In this document: positions 1 through 8,515 of the stretch, in pieces | How positions within the stretch are numbered: position 1 is the stretch's first letter | Layout of the letters: every line of letters starts with the position of its first letter | DNA from: Bordetella genomosp. 2 | Lineage (GTDB): Bacteria > Pseudomonadota > Gammaproteobacteria > Burkholderiales > Burkholderiaceae_B | DNA length: 64,000 nt | Assembly: GCF_002261345.1 (NCBI RefSeq) | Contig: NZ_NEVT01000006.1 | Coordinates: 1,178,001 to 1,242,000, forward strand | Direction of reading: 5' to 3' | Made by a program: the position numbers and the translations under genes | Notes under the pieces: generated by a model | The model's database searches: none | The model's input: the letters and a program-made list of their open reading frames with translations, nothing else | Told to the model about the DNA's origin: nothing

Positions 1-871
1 CGCGCATGACCTCGTCGCGCCGCACCACGCGCTCGGCGTTGCGCGCCAGCGCCGCATCGTCGCGCCAGGCCGCCAGGCCCAGCAGCTCGCACAGCGGCTT
101 CCAGTGCTGGTCGCTGCCGGTGATCTGCACCCACTTGCCGTCGCGGCATTCGAAGGCCGCCGAAGGCACGCGGCCGGGATGCTCGGTGCCCATGCGCGGC
201 GGCACTTCACCCAGGGCGAAATAGCGCGCGGCGGCCAGCGACAGCAGGCCGACCTGGCCGTCCAGCATGGAAAAATCCAGGTGGCAGCCCCGCCCGCTGC
301 GTTCGCGTCCCGTCAGCGCCGCCAGGATGCCGATCGCCACCCACAGGCCGGAAGTCAGGTCGGCCACCGGCAGGCCGGGCTTGACCGGCCCGCCGCCGCG
401 CTCGCCGGTCAGGCTCATGATGCCGCCCATCGCCTGGAAGACCGTGTCGTAGCCCTTGCGGCCCGCGTAGGGGCCGGTCATGCCGAAGCCGGTGCACGAG
501 CAATACACCAGGTCCGGGTTGCCGGGCGCGATGTGGTCGCGGTCCAGGCCATACTTGGCCAGCGTGCCGACCGGGAAGTTCTCCACCACCACGTCGGCCT
601 GCTCCGCCAGGCGGCGGATCAGCGCCTGGCCCTCGGGATGGCGGAAGTTCACGGTAATCGACTGCTTGCTGCGGTTGAACGCCAGGTAATAGGCCGACTC
701 GGCGCCATGCGGCCCCTGCACGCGCGGCTCGAAGCCGCGCGTTTCGTCGCCGCCGCCGGGCTGCTCGACCTTGATCACGGTGGCGCCCAGCTCGGCCAGG
801 ATCATCGAGGCGAACGGGCACGCCAATACGCGCGAGAGATCCAGTATGGTGATGCCGTCGAGCGGTCTCAT
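1..871 (-). CDS. Class III CoA-transferase (CaiB/BaiF family), partial, runs off the left edge
   Basis: About 290 N-terminal codons are visible, of roughly 400 expected; the C-terminus lies outside the window. The protein opens RPLDGITILDLSRVLACPF, the usual family start, and carries GPYAGRKGYDTVFQAMGG, whose Asp aligns with the active-site aspartate of formyl-CoA-transferase-type enzymes. It should move CoA between an acyl-CoA and a free carboxylate in the cytoplasm. The ATG at 871 overlaps the stop of the upstream crotonase as ATGA, so the two are translationally coupled. The substrate cannot be read from sequence; the neighbouring ligase, crotonases and HMG-CoA-lyase homologue suggest catabolism of an organic acid. 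Confidence 0.85.
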   Translation of the reverse strand, partial: MRPLDGITILDLSRVLACPFASMILAELGATVIKVEQPGGGDETRGFEPRVQGPHGAESAYYLAFNRSKQSITVNFRHPEGQALIRRLAEQADVVVENFPVGTLAKYGLDRDHIAPGNPDLVYCSCTGFGMTGPYAGRKGYDTVFQAMGGIMSLTGERGGGPVKPGLPVADLTSGLWVAIGILAALTGRERSGRGCHLDFSMLDGQVGLLSLAAARYFALGEVPPRMGTEHPGRVPSAAFECRDGKWVQITGSDQHWKPLCELLGLAAWRDDAALARNAERVVRRDEVMR

Positions 872-1602
872 TGCCCGCCTCCCGCGCCGAAGCTGCGCAT
901 GATGGTATTGGCGTCGCGCCCTACCGCCAGCGCCTCGGCCAGCGCCAGGTCGGCGACGCGGTGGAAGGAGCGCTTGGTCAGCTTCATGGCGGCCGGCTCC
1001 CAGCCGGCCATGCGGCGCGCCAGTTCGAGCGCCGCGTCCAGCACCTGGCCGGCCGGCGCCACGCGGTTGGCCAGCCCCAGCGCCAGGGCGCGCGCGCCGT
1101 CGATGGGCTCGGCCAGCGCCACCAGCTCGAATGCCTGCTTGCGCCCCAACTGGCGGACCAGGTTGGCCATGACCACGGCGGCCACGATGCCGTGCCGCAG
1201 TTCCGGATAGCCGAAGCGCACATCGTCGGCCATCACCGCCAGGTCGCAGGCCAGCGCCAGCCCGGCGCCGCCGCCCAGCGCATTGCCATGCACCGCCGAT
1301 ACGACCGGCTTGCCGATGCGCGAGAACGCCAGGTGCAGCTCGGTGGTCAGCTCGGCGCGCCGGGTGACGGCGTCGGCGTGCGCCGCGGTCAGGCCGGCGA
1401 ACTCTTTCGTGTCGGCGCCCGCGCAGAACGACTTGCCGTTGCCGGCCAGCACCACGGCGCGCACGCCGGCGCTGCGGTCGGCCTCATGCAGCGCGTCCAG
1501 CAGGGCCTGGGTCAGGGCCGAGTTCAGCGCGTTGTGCTTGTCGGGACGGTTCATGCGCAGTATGCGCACGCTGTCGCGGTCTTCGATCACTAGTTCATTC
1601 AT
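868..1602 (-). CDS. Enoyl-CoA hydratase/isomerase family protein (crotonase)
   Basis: A 244-residue crotonase-fold enzyme. The CoA-binding/oxyanion segment FCAGADTKEF and the second oxyanion-loop segment GNALGGGAGLALACD are present. In classical hydratases the second segment reads GGGCEL with the first catalytic Glu; here that position is Gly, while the second Glu is kept in FGYPEL. Loss of one Glu is common in isomerases and other crotonases, so hydratase activity should not be assumed. The start at 1602 follows an AAGGAAG ribosome site. It is the first gene of a short operon with the CoA-transferase. An AT-rich site at 1645-1665 resembles the operator upstream of 5652. Confidence 0.85.
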   Translation of the reverse strand: MNELVIEDRDSVRILRMNRPDKHNALNSALTQALLDALHEADRSAGVRAVVLAGNGKSFCAGADTKEFAGLTAAHADAVTRRAELTTELHLAFSRIGKPVVSAVHGNALGGGAGLALACDLAVMADDVRFGYPELRHGIVAAVVMANLVRQLGRKQAFELVALAEPIDGARALALGLANRVAPAGQVLDAALELARRMAGWEPAAMKLTKRSFHRVADLALAEALAVGRDANTIMRSFGAGGGQ

Positions 1603-1644
1603 GGCGCTTCCTTGTCAGGGGGCCCGCGATGCGGGCGCAAATAA

Positions 1645-1665
1645 TTGTCTAAATCAACTATATAG
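1645..1665. promoter_or_regulatory. Candidate MarR operator upstream of the crotonase gene
   Basis: An AT-rich stretch (TTGTCTAAATCAACTATATA and one further base) stands out in GC-rich surroundings and nearly matches the element at 5748-5769, with one substitution and one inserted base. It lies between the crotonase start (1602) and the end of the MarR gene (1696). The shared motif suggests that both transcription units answer to the MarR protein encoded between them. This is inference from the repeat; no binding data exist. Confidence 0.5.
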
Positions 1666-1695
1666 GCGCGCCGGCGCGCGGCCGGCGCGCACCGC

Positions 1696-2232
1696 CTAGC
1701 GCGGGCCGGCGCTGCGGCCGCGCCGCGTCGGGATTTCCGCCCGGGCGTCGTGGAACATTTCCAGCGCGCGCGCCGTGAGCTTGTCCAGGGCGCGCTCCAG
1801 CACGTCGCGCTCGGTCGCGGTCAGCACTTGCAGCAGCGATTCGTTGCGCTCGACCGCCGCCGGGAACATTTCCTGGTACAGGCGCCGGCCGGCGGCGGTC
1901 AGGTCCAGGCTGATGCCGCGCCCGTCTTCCGCATCGGCGCTGCGGCGTATCAGTTTCTTGTCGATCAGCTCGGCCACCGTGCGGCTGGCCTGGCTCTTGT
2001 CGATGTTGGACTCGCGCGCCAGCGCATTCAGCGACATGGGCGCCGCGGCGCCCAGCAGGGCCACGATGCGCCATTCGCGCGGGCCCACGCCGTAGCGGCT
2101 TTCGTTGAGCCCGGCGGCGATGCGGCTGGAGACATGCGCCAGGCGGTTCAGCCGGTAGGAGAACAGGTCTTTCAGCACGGCGGGCGCGGCGCGCCCGGCG
2201 GTGGCGGTCTTGCGTACGGTACGAGTGGCCAT
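1696..2232 (-). CDS. MarR-family transcriptional regulator
   Basis: A 178-residue winged-helix regulator. The HTH segment SLNALARESNIDKSQASRTV is followed by the wing region RRSADAEDGRGISLDLTAAG, a typical MarR DxRxxxLxLT equivalent. The start at 2232 (MATRTVRK) gives the usual family length; an ATG at 2292 and a TTG at 2301 in frame would add 20 to 23 residues, and none of the three has a clear ribosome site. It sits 84 bases downstream of the HMG-CoA-lyase-like gene on the same strand and probably senses a CoA-thioester or aromatic/organic acid intermediate of the surrounding pathway. Confidence 0.85.
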   Translation of the reverse strand: MATRTVRKTATAGRAAPAVLKDLFSYRLNRLAHVSSRIAAGLNESRYGVGPREWRIVALLGAAAPMSLNALARESNIDKSQASRTVAELIDKKLIRRSADAEDGRGISLDLTAAGRRLYQEMFPAAVERNESLLQVLTATERDVLERALDKLTARALEMFHDARAEIPTRRGRSAGPR

Positions 2233-2316
2233 GGTGTCAGTATCCGGGCAGGAAAGGCGCGCGCCCCGCGGGCGGCGCGCAAACGGGCACATGATAAACA
2301 ACCACGGCGGGCCGGC

Positions 2317-3273
2317 TCATGCCGCGCCCGCGCCAGCCGCCGCGGGCGCGCCGATCAGGGGATTGAGCCCGCTGGCGGCCACGCGGCTGTACAGCGGACG
2401 GCCCAGGGTGTCCTCGCACAGCCGCGATACTGCCGGCAGCGCCGCCAGGTCCAGCCCGGTGCACACGCCCATGGATTCGAACAGGCTGACCAGATCTTCG
2501 GTGGCCACGTTGCCGGTGTGGCCGCCGCCGTACTTGACCTTGTCGGGATGCCCGCCGACGCCGCCGAACGCGCAATCGAAATAACGCACGTCCGCCTCCA
2601 GCGCGGCGACGCAATTGGCCAGCCCGGTGCCGCGCGTATCGTGGAAATGCGCCACCAGTGTCAGGTCCGGGAATTCCTGGCGCAGGCGCCGGCACAGCCC
2701 GCGCACGGCCGGCGGCGCGGCCATGCCGGTGGTGTCGCCCAGCGTCACCGCGTCCACGCCCAGTTCGGCGAAGCGCCGCGCGTCGTCCAGCACCCGCGCG
2801 GCATCGACGGCGCCTTCGAACGGACAGCCGAAGGCCACCGAAATGGTGCCCACCATGCGGAAGCGCCGCGCCGCGCAGCGGACCATGGCGGCGATGTTGT
2901 CCCACTGGTCCTGGCGGGACCGCTTGAGATTGCGCAGCGAATGGGATTCGCTGGCCGACACCAGCAGGCTGATCTCGTTGGCGCCCTGCCCGGCGTCGAG
3001 GTCGCGCAGGGCCCGTTCCACCGCCCGCACATTGGCGCAGGTGGCCTTGTACCAGACCCCCGCGCGCCGCGTCAGGGTGGCCAGCACGTCGCTGGCATCG
3101 GCGAACTGCGGCACCACCCGGGGATTGGAGTACGAGGTGGCCTCGACCCGCTCGAAACCGAGCGCGGCGAAGCGCTCGATGAGGCCGACCTTGGCGGGCG
3201 TGGCGATGAACCGGGACTCATGCTGCAGGCCGTCGCGCGCAAAGCATTCGCACAGGATCACGTCGCGCGTCAT
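2317..3273 (-). CDS. Hydroxymethylglutaryl-CoA lyase-like protein (HMGL family) lacking the active-site Cys
   Basis: A 318-residue TIM-barrel protein of the HMGL/citramalate synthase superfamily. RDGLQ (Arg13-Asp14), HFHDT (His209, His211) and TGNVATED (Asn255) supply the expected metal and catalytic residues. The loop that in HMG-CoA lyases reads GGCPYA reads GGHPDK here, so the conserved active-site Cys is His242. It probably performs a retro-aldol cleavage, but on a different substrate or with an altered mechanism. The start at 3273 overlaps the stop of the ligase gene as ATGA, so the two are coupled. An in-frame extension to 3423 lies inside the ligase gene and was not chosen. Confidence 0.8.
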   Translation of the reverse strand: MTRDVILCECFARDGLQHESRFIATPAKVGLIERFAALGFERVEATSYSNPRVVPQFADASDVLATLTRRAGVWYKATCANVRAVERALRDLDAGQGANEISLLVSASESHSLRNLKRSRQDQWDNIAAMVRCAARRFRMVGTISVAFGCPFEGAVDAARVLDDARRFAELGVDAVTLGDTTGMAAPPAVRGLCRRLRQEFPDLTLVAHFHDTRGTGLANCVAALEADVRYFDCAFGGVGGHPDKVKYGGGHTGNVATEDLVSLFESMGVCTGLDLAALPAVSRLCEDTLGRPLYSRVAASGLNPLIGAPAAAGAGAA

Positions 3274-4892
3274 GGCTGCCGCTCCAGGCCGAAGCGCCGC
3301 AAGGCGTAGTCGCGCAGCTTGTTCTTCTGCACCTTCGAGCTGCCGGTCATGCCGATATGCTCGAACGACTCCACCACGTCCAGGTAGCGCGGCACCTTGT
3401 AGTTGGCGCAACGCTGCCGGCACCAGTCGATCAGCGTCTCGGGCGGCGCCGAGCGCCCCTCCTTGAGCAGCACGAAGGCGGCCGGCACTTCGCCGAGGCG
3501 GGCGTCGGGCACGCCGACCACCTGCGCCAGGCGCACCGCCGGATGCGCGTGCAGCACTTCCTCGACCTCGAGCGGCGCGACGTTCTCGCCGCCCACGCGG
3601 AACATGTCCTTCAGGCGGCCGACCATGCGCAGCCGGCCCTCGGCGTCCATCTCGCCGAGGTCGCCGGTGCTGAGCCAGCCGTCCGGGCTGAGCGCCCGGG
3701 CGGTCGCTTCCGGCATGTTGTAGTAGCCCTTCATGACGCTCCAGCCCCGGACCTGGATCTCGCCGCGCGCGCCGGCCGGCAGCGGCGCGCCGCCGGCATC
3801 GACCACCCGCACCTCCATGCCCGGATGCGGCCGGGCCCAGCCCATGGCGCGCAGCGCGAAATCGTCGTCGTGGGCCGACATGATGACGTTGGGCGAGGCC
3901 TCCGACTGGCCGTAGGCGTTGCAGATGGCCGGCACGCCCATCACGTCGCGGATCTTCTGCATGACCTCGGGGCCGGCGGCCGCCCAGCCGCCGCGCAGGT
4001 GCAGGCGCGCCGGGTCGAAATCGGGGTGGCCCATCAGCATGAGGAAAATCGTGTCGTTGCCCGAGGTGAGCGTGCAGCGCTCCTCATCGAGGATGCGCAG
4101 CGCCTGCGCCACGTCGAAGCGCGGCAGGGTCAGCAGGCAGCAGCCGGCGACCAGGCTCACCAGTATCGACAGCGTGGTGCCGGCCACGTGGAAATACGGC
4201 CGGATGCTGAAATAGCGGTCCTGCGGCGTGACGCCCATGCGCTGCGCGGCGGCCCAGGCATTGGTCAGCATGTTGGCGTGGGTCAGCATCACGCCCTTGG
4301 GGAACGAGGTGGTGCCCGAGGTGTACTGGATCAACAATACGTCGTCGGGCGCCACCTGCCCGGCGCGCCGGTCCAGTTCGGCCGCCGCCACCGCCGTGCC
4401 GGCCTGGATGAATGCCCGGTAGCCGGTCGCGCCGGCCGGCACGCCGGCGCCGACCACCACCACCTGGCGCAGCAGCGGCAGTTCCTGGCCCGGCAGCGCG
4501 CTATCCACGGCCGGCTCGACCTGGCGCAGCAGGTCGATGAAATCGATGCCCAGGAACTCGTCGGCCATGACCAGCAGGCGGATGTCCGCCTGTTTCAGGC
4601 AGAAGCGCAGCTCTTCGCTCTTGAAGCGGGTATTGACCGGCACGGTCACCGCCCCCAGGCTGGCGCAGGCATAGAAGACCTGGATCCACAGGGCGCTGTT
4701 GCCCAGCATGACCCCGACGTGGTCGCCATGGCGCACGCCGCTGGCATGCAGGGCCGCCGCGATGGCGCGCGCGCCGTCGGCCAGTTCCTGCCAGCGATAG
4801 CGGCCATCCGGCCCCACGAAGGCCTCCTGCGCGCCGCGCTCGGCCACCGTGCGCGCCAGGCGGCGCGCCAGCGTCGTCGGTTCAGCGAGCAT
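3270..4892 (-). CDS. AMP-binding acyl-CoA synthetase (acid-CoA ligase)
   Basis: A 540-residue ANL-superfamily enzyme that activates a carboxylate to an acyl-adenylate and then to its CoA thioester. Visible motifs are YTSGTTSFPKG (about residues 190-200), the YGQSEASP motif, STGDLGEMDAEGRL, GRLKDMFRVGGENV and the C-terminal Lys region GSSKVQKNKLR. The ATG at 4892 was chosen over the in-frame TTG at 4913 because AGGGAG lies six bases before it. It overlaps the preceding crotonase gene by 11 bases and the next gene by four, so crotonase, ligase and lyase form one coupled operon. The acid it activates is unknown. Confidence 0.88.
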   Translation of the reverse strand: MLAEPTTLARRLARTVAERGAQEAFVGPDGRYRWQELADGARAIAAALHASGVRHGDHVGVMLGNSALWIQVFYACASLGAVTVPVNTRFKSEELRFCLKQADIRLLVMADEFLGIDFIDLLRQVEPAVDSALPGQELPLLRQVVVVGAGVPAGATGYRAFIQAGTAVAAAELDRRAGQVAPDDVLLIQYTSGTTSFPKGVMLTHANMLTNAWAAAQRMGVTPQDRYFSIRPYFHVAGTTLSILVSLVAGCCLLTLPRFDVAQALRILDEERCTLTSGNDTIFLMLMGHPDFDPARLHLRGGWAAAGPEVMQKIRDVMGVPAICNAYGQSEASPNVIMSAHDDDFALRAMGWARPHPGMEVRVVDAGGAPLPAGARGEIQVRGWSVMKGYYNMPEATARALSPDGWLSTGDLGEMDAEGRLRMVGRLKDMFRVGGENVAPLEVEEVLHAHPAVRLAQVVGVPDARLGEVPAAFVLLKEGRSAPPETLIDWCRQRCANYKVPRYLDVVESFEHIGMTGSSKVQKNKLRDYALRRFGLERQP

Positions 4893-5652
4893 CGGCCGCT
4901 CCCTGGGCGCCAAAGCCCGCCAGCGCGCCCTTCCAGTCCGTGCCGCGCAGGTTCTCGTCGATGGCCAGCAATTCGACGGCCATGGCGCCTTCGCGGGTGG
5001 TGGCCAGGCCCTGGTCGACGCTGCGCTTGGTCAGGCGTACCGTCAAGGGCGTGGCGCGCGCAATAGCCGCCGCCATCTCGGCGGCGCGGCCTGGCAGTTC
5101 GGCGGCCGGATAGACATGGTTGACCAGGCCGATCTCGCGCGCCTCCGCGGCATCGAACTTGCGCCCGGTGAACAGCAACTCCTTGGCCATGCGCCGGCCG
5201 ACCGCCCGGGGCAGCCGCTGGGTGGCGCCGACGGTGCCCCAGCCGACTTCGGGATAGCAGAACTGGGTGCCCTCGGCGGCCAGGATGAAGTCGCAGGCGG
5301 CGGCGATTTCGCAGCCCGAGCCGAACGCCGCGCCGTGCACCACGGCGATGGCGGGCTGCGGCAGCCGCTCGATGGCGGCATAGGCGGCGAAGCCCGCCAC
5401 GCGGCGCGCGGTCATGTCCTGGTCGGTCATGGTCTTGCGCTCCTTCAGGTCGGCGCCGGCGCAGAACACCGGGCCCGCGCCGCGCACCACCACCACATGC
5501 ACGCGCTCATCGCCGGCCACGGCGGCAAGCGCGGCCACCAGTTCATGGCACATGCGCAGGCTCAGCGCGTTGCGGCTGTCGGGCCGGTTCAGGGTCAAGG
5601 TCGCGACATGCGCGGCAACGTCCAGCGCGAGGGTTTCATACGTGGCGCTCAT
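4882..5652 (-). CDS. Enoyl-CoA hydratase (crotonase family)
   Basis: A 256-residue crotonase. Both catalytic glutamates appear intact: GSGCEIAAACD and FCYPEVGWG. The oxyanion-hole segment is FCAGADLKER. It should hydrate a 2-enoyl-CoA made by the ligase encoded just downstream. The start at 5652 follows an AGGAG. It is the first gene of the minus-strand operon and reads away from the Bug binding-protein gene at 5820. The 167-base gap between them carries AT-rich inverted repeats likely bound by the MarR regulator. Confidence 0.87.
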   Translation of the reverse strand: MSATYETLALDVAAHVATLTLNRPDSRNALSLRMCHELVAALAAVAGDERVHVVVVRGAGPVFCAGADLKERKTMTDQDMTARRVAGFAAYAAIERLPQPAIAVVHGAAFGSGCEIAAACDFILAAEGTQFCYPEVGWGTVGATQRLPRAVGRRMAKELLFTGRKFDAAEAREIGLVNHVYPAAELPGRAAEMAAAIARATPLTVRLTKRSVDQGLATTREGAMAVELLAIDENLRGTDWKGALAGFGAQGAADAR

Positions 5653-5699
5653 TCAGACTCCTGCATAGATGGGATCGCTGGCTGGAACTATACGGCAAT

Positions 5700-5774
5700 T
5701 AGTTGATTAAATCTACTATATCTGCCTGGCAGCACGACGCCAATATGTTGTATAAATCAACTTATATAGTTGAC
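5700..5774. promoter_or_regulatory. Divergent promoter region with two candidate MarR operators
   Basis: Two inverted repeats lie in the divergent gap. The first is TAGTTGAT-TAA-ATCTACTA (5700-5718, 7 of 8 arm positions paired). The second is TCAAC-TTATATA-GTTGA (5757-5773, perfect arms), overlapped by GTTG-TATAAAT-CAAC (5747-5761). The sequence from 5748 closely repeats 1645-1665. Such 16-20 bp AT-rich palindromes are typical of MarR sites, and the MarR gene at 1696-2232 is the nearest candidate. Both divergent operons would be controlled together. Confidence 0.55.
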
Positions 5775-5819
5775 AATATCAATCAATAAACTTGTCCGGC
5801 CAACCCGGACGGAGACACC

Positions 5820-6791
5820 ATGAGACTGCTGCGCCGACTCGCCCTCGTCCTGTGCGTCCAGGCCGCCATCGCGCCCCACGCAGCGGCGCAGGACTATCCC
5901 GACCGGCCGGTGCGGCTGGTGGTGGGGTTCTCGCCCGGCGGCGGCAGCGACCTGGTGGCGCGCATCCTGGCCAAGGCGCTGGGCAAGACCCTGGGGCAGG
6001 CGGTGGTCGTGGAAAACCGTCCCGGCGCGGGCGGCATGATCGCCACCCGCGCGGTGGCGGCCGAGAAGCCCGACGGCTACACCCTGCTGCTGGGCAGCGC
6101 GGCGGCCTTCGTCATCAATCCGTACCTGCGCGACGATGTCGGCTACGACCCGGTCCACGACTTCACGCCGGTCGGCGCGGTATCGCGATTCGATTATGTC
6201 CTGCTGGGCCGCCCGGGCCTGCCCGCCGCCACGCTGGCGGACTTGCTCGCCCATGCCAGGGCGCACCCCGGCGAGCTGACCATCGGCTCGGCCGGCGTGG
6301 GATCCAACACCCACCTGGTGGCGCTGGCGTTCCTGGCGCGCGGCGGCATCGAACTGCGCCACGTACCGTACAAGGGCACCGCCGGGGCGCTGAACGACCT
6401 GCTGGGCGGCAACATCGACCTGCTGTTCGATTCGGTGCCTACCGTCATGCAGCAGGTCAAGGCGCGCGCGGCCGTCAGCTTCGCCACCACGGGCGCGGCG
6501 CGCGAAGCGACGCTGCCGGCCGTGCCCACCTTCGCCCAGGCCGGCATGGACGGCTTCGAGGCCAGCAACTGGTTAGCCGTGTTCGGCCCGCGCGGCCTGC
6601 CGGCCGCCGTGGTCGAACGGTTGAACGCCGGCATGGCGCGCGCACTGCGCGATCCGGAGCTGCTGGCCAGCTTCGAGCAGAGCGGCAACATCGCCCTGGG
6701 CGGCTCGCCGGCCGACCTGGCGGCCCTGGTGGCCCGCGAAACCCGGCAATACAAAACCCTGATCAACGCGACCGGCGTCCGTCTCGACTGA
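5820..6791 (+). CDS. Bug-family (tripartite tricarboxylate transporter) periplasmic binding protein
   Basis: A 323-residue protein with a Sec signal peptide ending near AHAAAQD (about residue 25). It then shows the family signature YPDRPVRLVVGFSPGGGSD, ENRPGAGG and KPDGYTLL. Members bind carboxylates or amino acids in the periplasm and are greatly expanded in Bordetella; most lack a dedicated membrane partner, and none is encoded next to it. GGAGACACC precedes the ATG. It leads the plus-strand operon with the CoA-transferase gene ten bases downstream and probably captures the acid degraded by this cluster. Confidence 0.88.
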   Translation: MRLLRRLALVLCVQAAIAPHAAAQDYPDRPVRLVVGFSPGGGSDLVARILAKALGKTLGQAVVVENRPGAGGMIATRAVAAEKPDGYTLLLGSAAAFVINPYLRDDVGYDPVHDFTPVGAVSRFDYVLLGRPGLPAATLADLLAHARAHPGELTIGSAGVGSNTHLVALAFLARGGIELRHVPYKGTAGALNDLLGGNIDLLFDSVPTVMQQVKARAAVSFATTGAAREATLPAVPTFAQAGMDGFEASNWLAVFGPRGLPAAVVERLNAGMARALRDPELLASFEQSGNIALGGSPADLAALVARETRQYKTLINATGVRLD

Positions 6792-6800
6792 CTCAACGCC

Positions 6801-8024
6801 ATGCCTGCCGCCATCGCCCCCGCCGCAGACCTGCCGCTGGCCGGCTGCCGCATCCTCGACCTGAGTTCGGCCGTGGTCGGCCCGTACGCCACGCAGGTGC
6901 TGGCCGACTACGGCGCCGAAGTCATCAAGCTGGAGCAGCCGTCCGGCGACATCATCCGCTGGATCTCGGGCCGCTCGCCCACGCCCGGCATGTCGGGCAA
7001 GTTCATGCACATGAACCGCAACAAGCGCAGCATCGCGCTCGACCTCAAGACGGCCGCAGGACGCCAGGCGGCCCTGCGGCTGGCGGGCAGCTGCGATGTG
7101 TTCGTGCACAACATGCGGTCCGCGGCCATCGGCAAGCTCGGCCTGGCCTTCGGCGACCTGCGCGCAGTCAGGCCGGACATCGTCTACTGCAACATCGTCG
7201 GCTTCGGCTCGACCGGCCCGTATGCCGACCGCCCGGCCTACGATTCCATCCTGCAGGGCGGCACCGGCCTGGCCAGCCTGTTCGCGGCCACGCAGGGCGA
7301 GCCGCGCTATGTGCCGTATGTGGTGGTCGACCGCAGCGCCGCGCTGATGGTCGCCAACGCCATCCTGGTCGCCCTGCTGGCCCAGGAACGGGCGCGCCAG
7401 GCGCGCGAGATCGAGGTGCCCATGTTCGAGAGCTACGCGGCCCTGCTGCTCAGCGAGCACCTGTACGGCGCCACCTTCGAACCACCCATCGGCGGCAGCG
7501 GCGACCGCCGCCTGCTCGACCCGAACGCCCGGCCCGTCAAGACCCGCGATGGCCATATCTGCATCACCACCAACACCGATGCCCAGGTGATGGCCTTGTT
7601 CGACGCCATGGGCCGCCCCGACCTGAAGGCCGATCCGCGCTTTCGCACCGCCGTCGAACGCATCGACCACATCGCCGAGTTCTTCCAGATCCGCGCCGAC
7701 GAGATCGGCCGGCGCGACACCGCGCATTGGCAGCGGGTGCTGGCCGAGCACGACATCCCGGCCATGCCCTGCCACACCATCGACAGCCTGCTCGCCGATC
7801 CGCACATCGGCGCGGTGGGGCTGATCGAGCGCGTCCATCACCCGACCCAGGGCACGGTGAAGAACCTGCGGGTGCCGGTCAAGATGACCGGCTACGCGCC
7901 GTCGCTGCGCCACCATGCCCCGCTGATCGGCGAGCAGACCGGCGAGATCCTGCGCGAGATCGGCTATGACGACGCGCGCATCCAGGCCATGCTGGCGCGC
8001 GGCGAGGCGCACCAGCCCGGCTGA
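6801..8024 (+). CDS. Class III CoA-transferase (CaiB/BaiF family)
   Basis: A full-length 407-residue CoA-transferase with the N-terminal segment GCRILDLSSAVVGPYATQVL, KLEQPSGD, and GPYADRPAYDSILQGGTG, whose AYD aspartate matches the family nucleophile. It is the second CaiB-type enzyme of the cluster (the other starts at 871) and follows the Bug binding-protein gene by nine bases with no terminator between them. It probably charges the imported acid with CoA from succinyl-CoA or another donor. The substrate is not inferable from the sequence. Confidence 0.87.
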   Translation: MPAAIAPAADLPLAGCRILDLSSAVVGPYATQVLADYGAEVIKLEQPSGDIIRWISGRSPTPGMSGKFMHMNRNKRSIALDLKTAAGRQAALRLAGSCDVFVHNMRSAAIGKLGLAFGDLRAVRPDIVYCNIVGFGSTGPYADRPAYDSILQGGTGLASLFAATQGEPRYVPYVVVDRSAALMVANAILVALLAQERARQAREIEVPMFESYAALLLSEHLYGATFEPPIGGSGDRRLLDPNARPVKTRDGHICITTNTDAQVMALFDAMGRPDLKADPRFRTAVERIDHIAEFFQIRADEIGRRDTAHWQRVLAEHDIPAMPCHTIDSLLADPHIGAVGLIERVHHPTQGTVKNLRVPVKMTGYAPSLRHHAPLIGEQTGEILREIGYDDARIQAMLARGEAHQPG

Positions 8025-8134
8025 TCCGCCACTATGCCGCGGCGCGCCACAACGTTATAGTGGCCGGGAGGCCGCGCCAGCCGCCACCGTGGCCGGGCGG
8101 CCCCTCATGATCACACCACGCGGGAGGTGTCACC

Positions 8135-8509
8135 ATGTCTCATCGATTCCTGGCTGCCGGCCTGCTGGCCGCCACCGGCCTGCTCATGTCCGGCGCCTGG
8201 GCGCACCACGGCTGGTCGTGGGCGGATGCCGAGCAGATCCAGCTGCAAGGCACCGTGAAAAAAGTGCAGATCGCGCCGCCCCACCCCTGGCTGGACGTGC
8301 AGACCGAAGACGGCCTGTGGCGGGTCGAGCTGGGCAACCCGGCGCAGACCCGGCGCTCCGGCTTCGCCGAGGGCTCGGCCAAGGAAGGCGACAGCATCGT
8401 CGCCACCGGCAACCGGGCCCAGGATCACGCCGAGAAGCGCATGAAGGCGGTGCAGATCACCGTGGGCGGCAAGACCTACGACATCTACCCCGACCGCATC
8501 AAGAAATAG
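8135..8509 (+). CDS. Small exported protein, DUF6152-like
   Basis: A 124-residue protein with a clear signal peptide (hydrophobic core to about residue 23, ending GAWAHH). The mature part is a small beta-rich domain with VKKVQIAPPHPWLDVQ and GNPAQTRRSGF, resembling the DUF6152 family of periplasmic proteins; the family name is recalled, not searched. The ATG follows GGGAGGTGTCACC. Its stop is six bases before the membrane-protein gene at 8516, so the two form a pair. Function unknown. Confidence 0.65.
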   Translation: MSHRFLAAGLLAATGLLMSGAWAHHGWSWADAEQIQLQGTVKKVQIAPPHPWLDVQTEDGLWRVELGNPAQTRRSGFAEGSAKEGDSIVATGNRAQDHAEKRMKAVQITVGGKTYDIYPDRIKK

Positions 8510-8515
8510 CCCGCC

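Noticed and set aside
207-821. A 204-codon minus-strand frame overlapping the first CoA-transferase
   Set aside because: It is a shifted reading of the CoA-transferase gene with Arg/Gly/Pro-rich product and no motifs.
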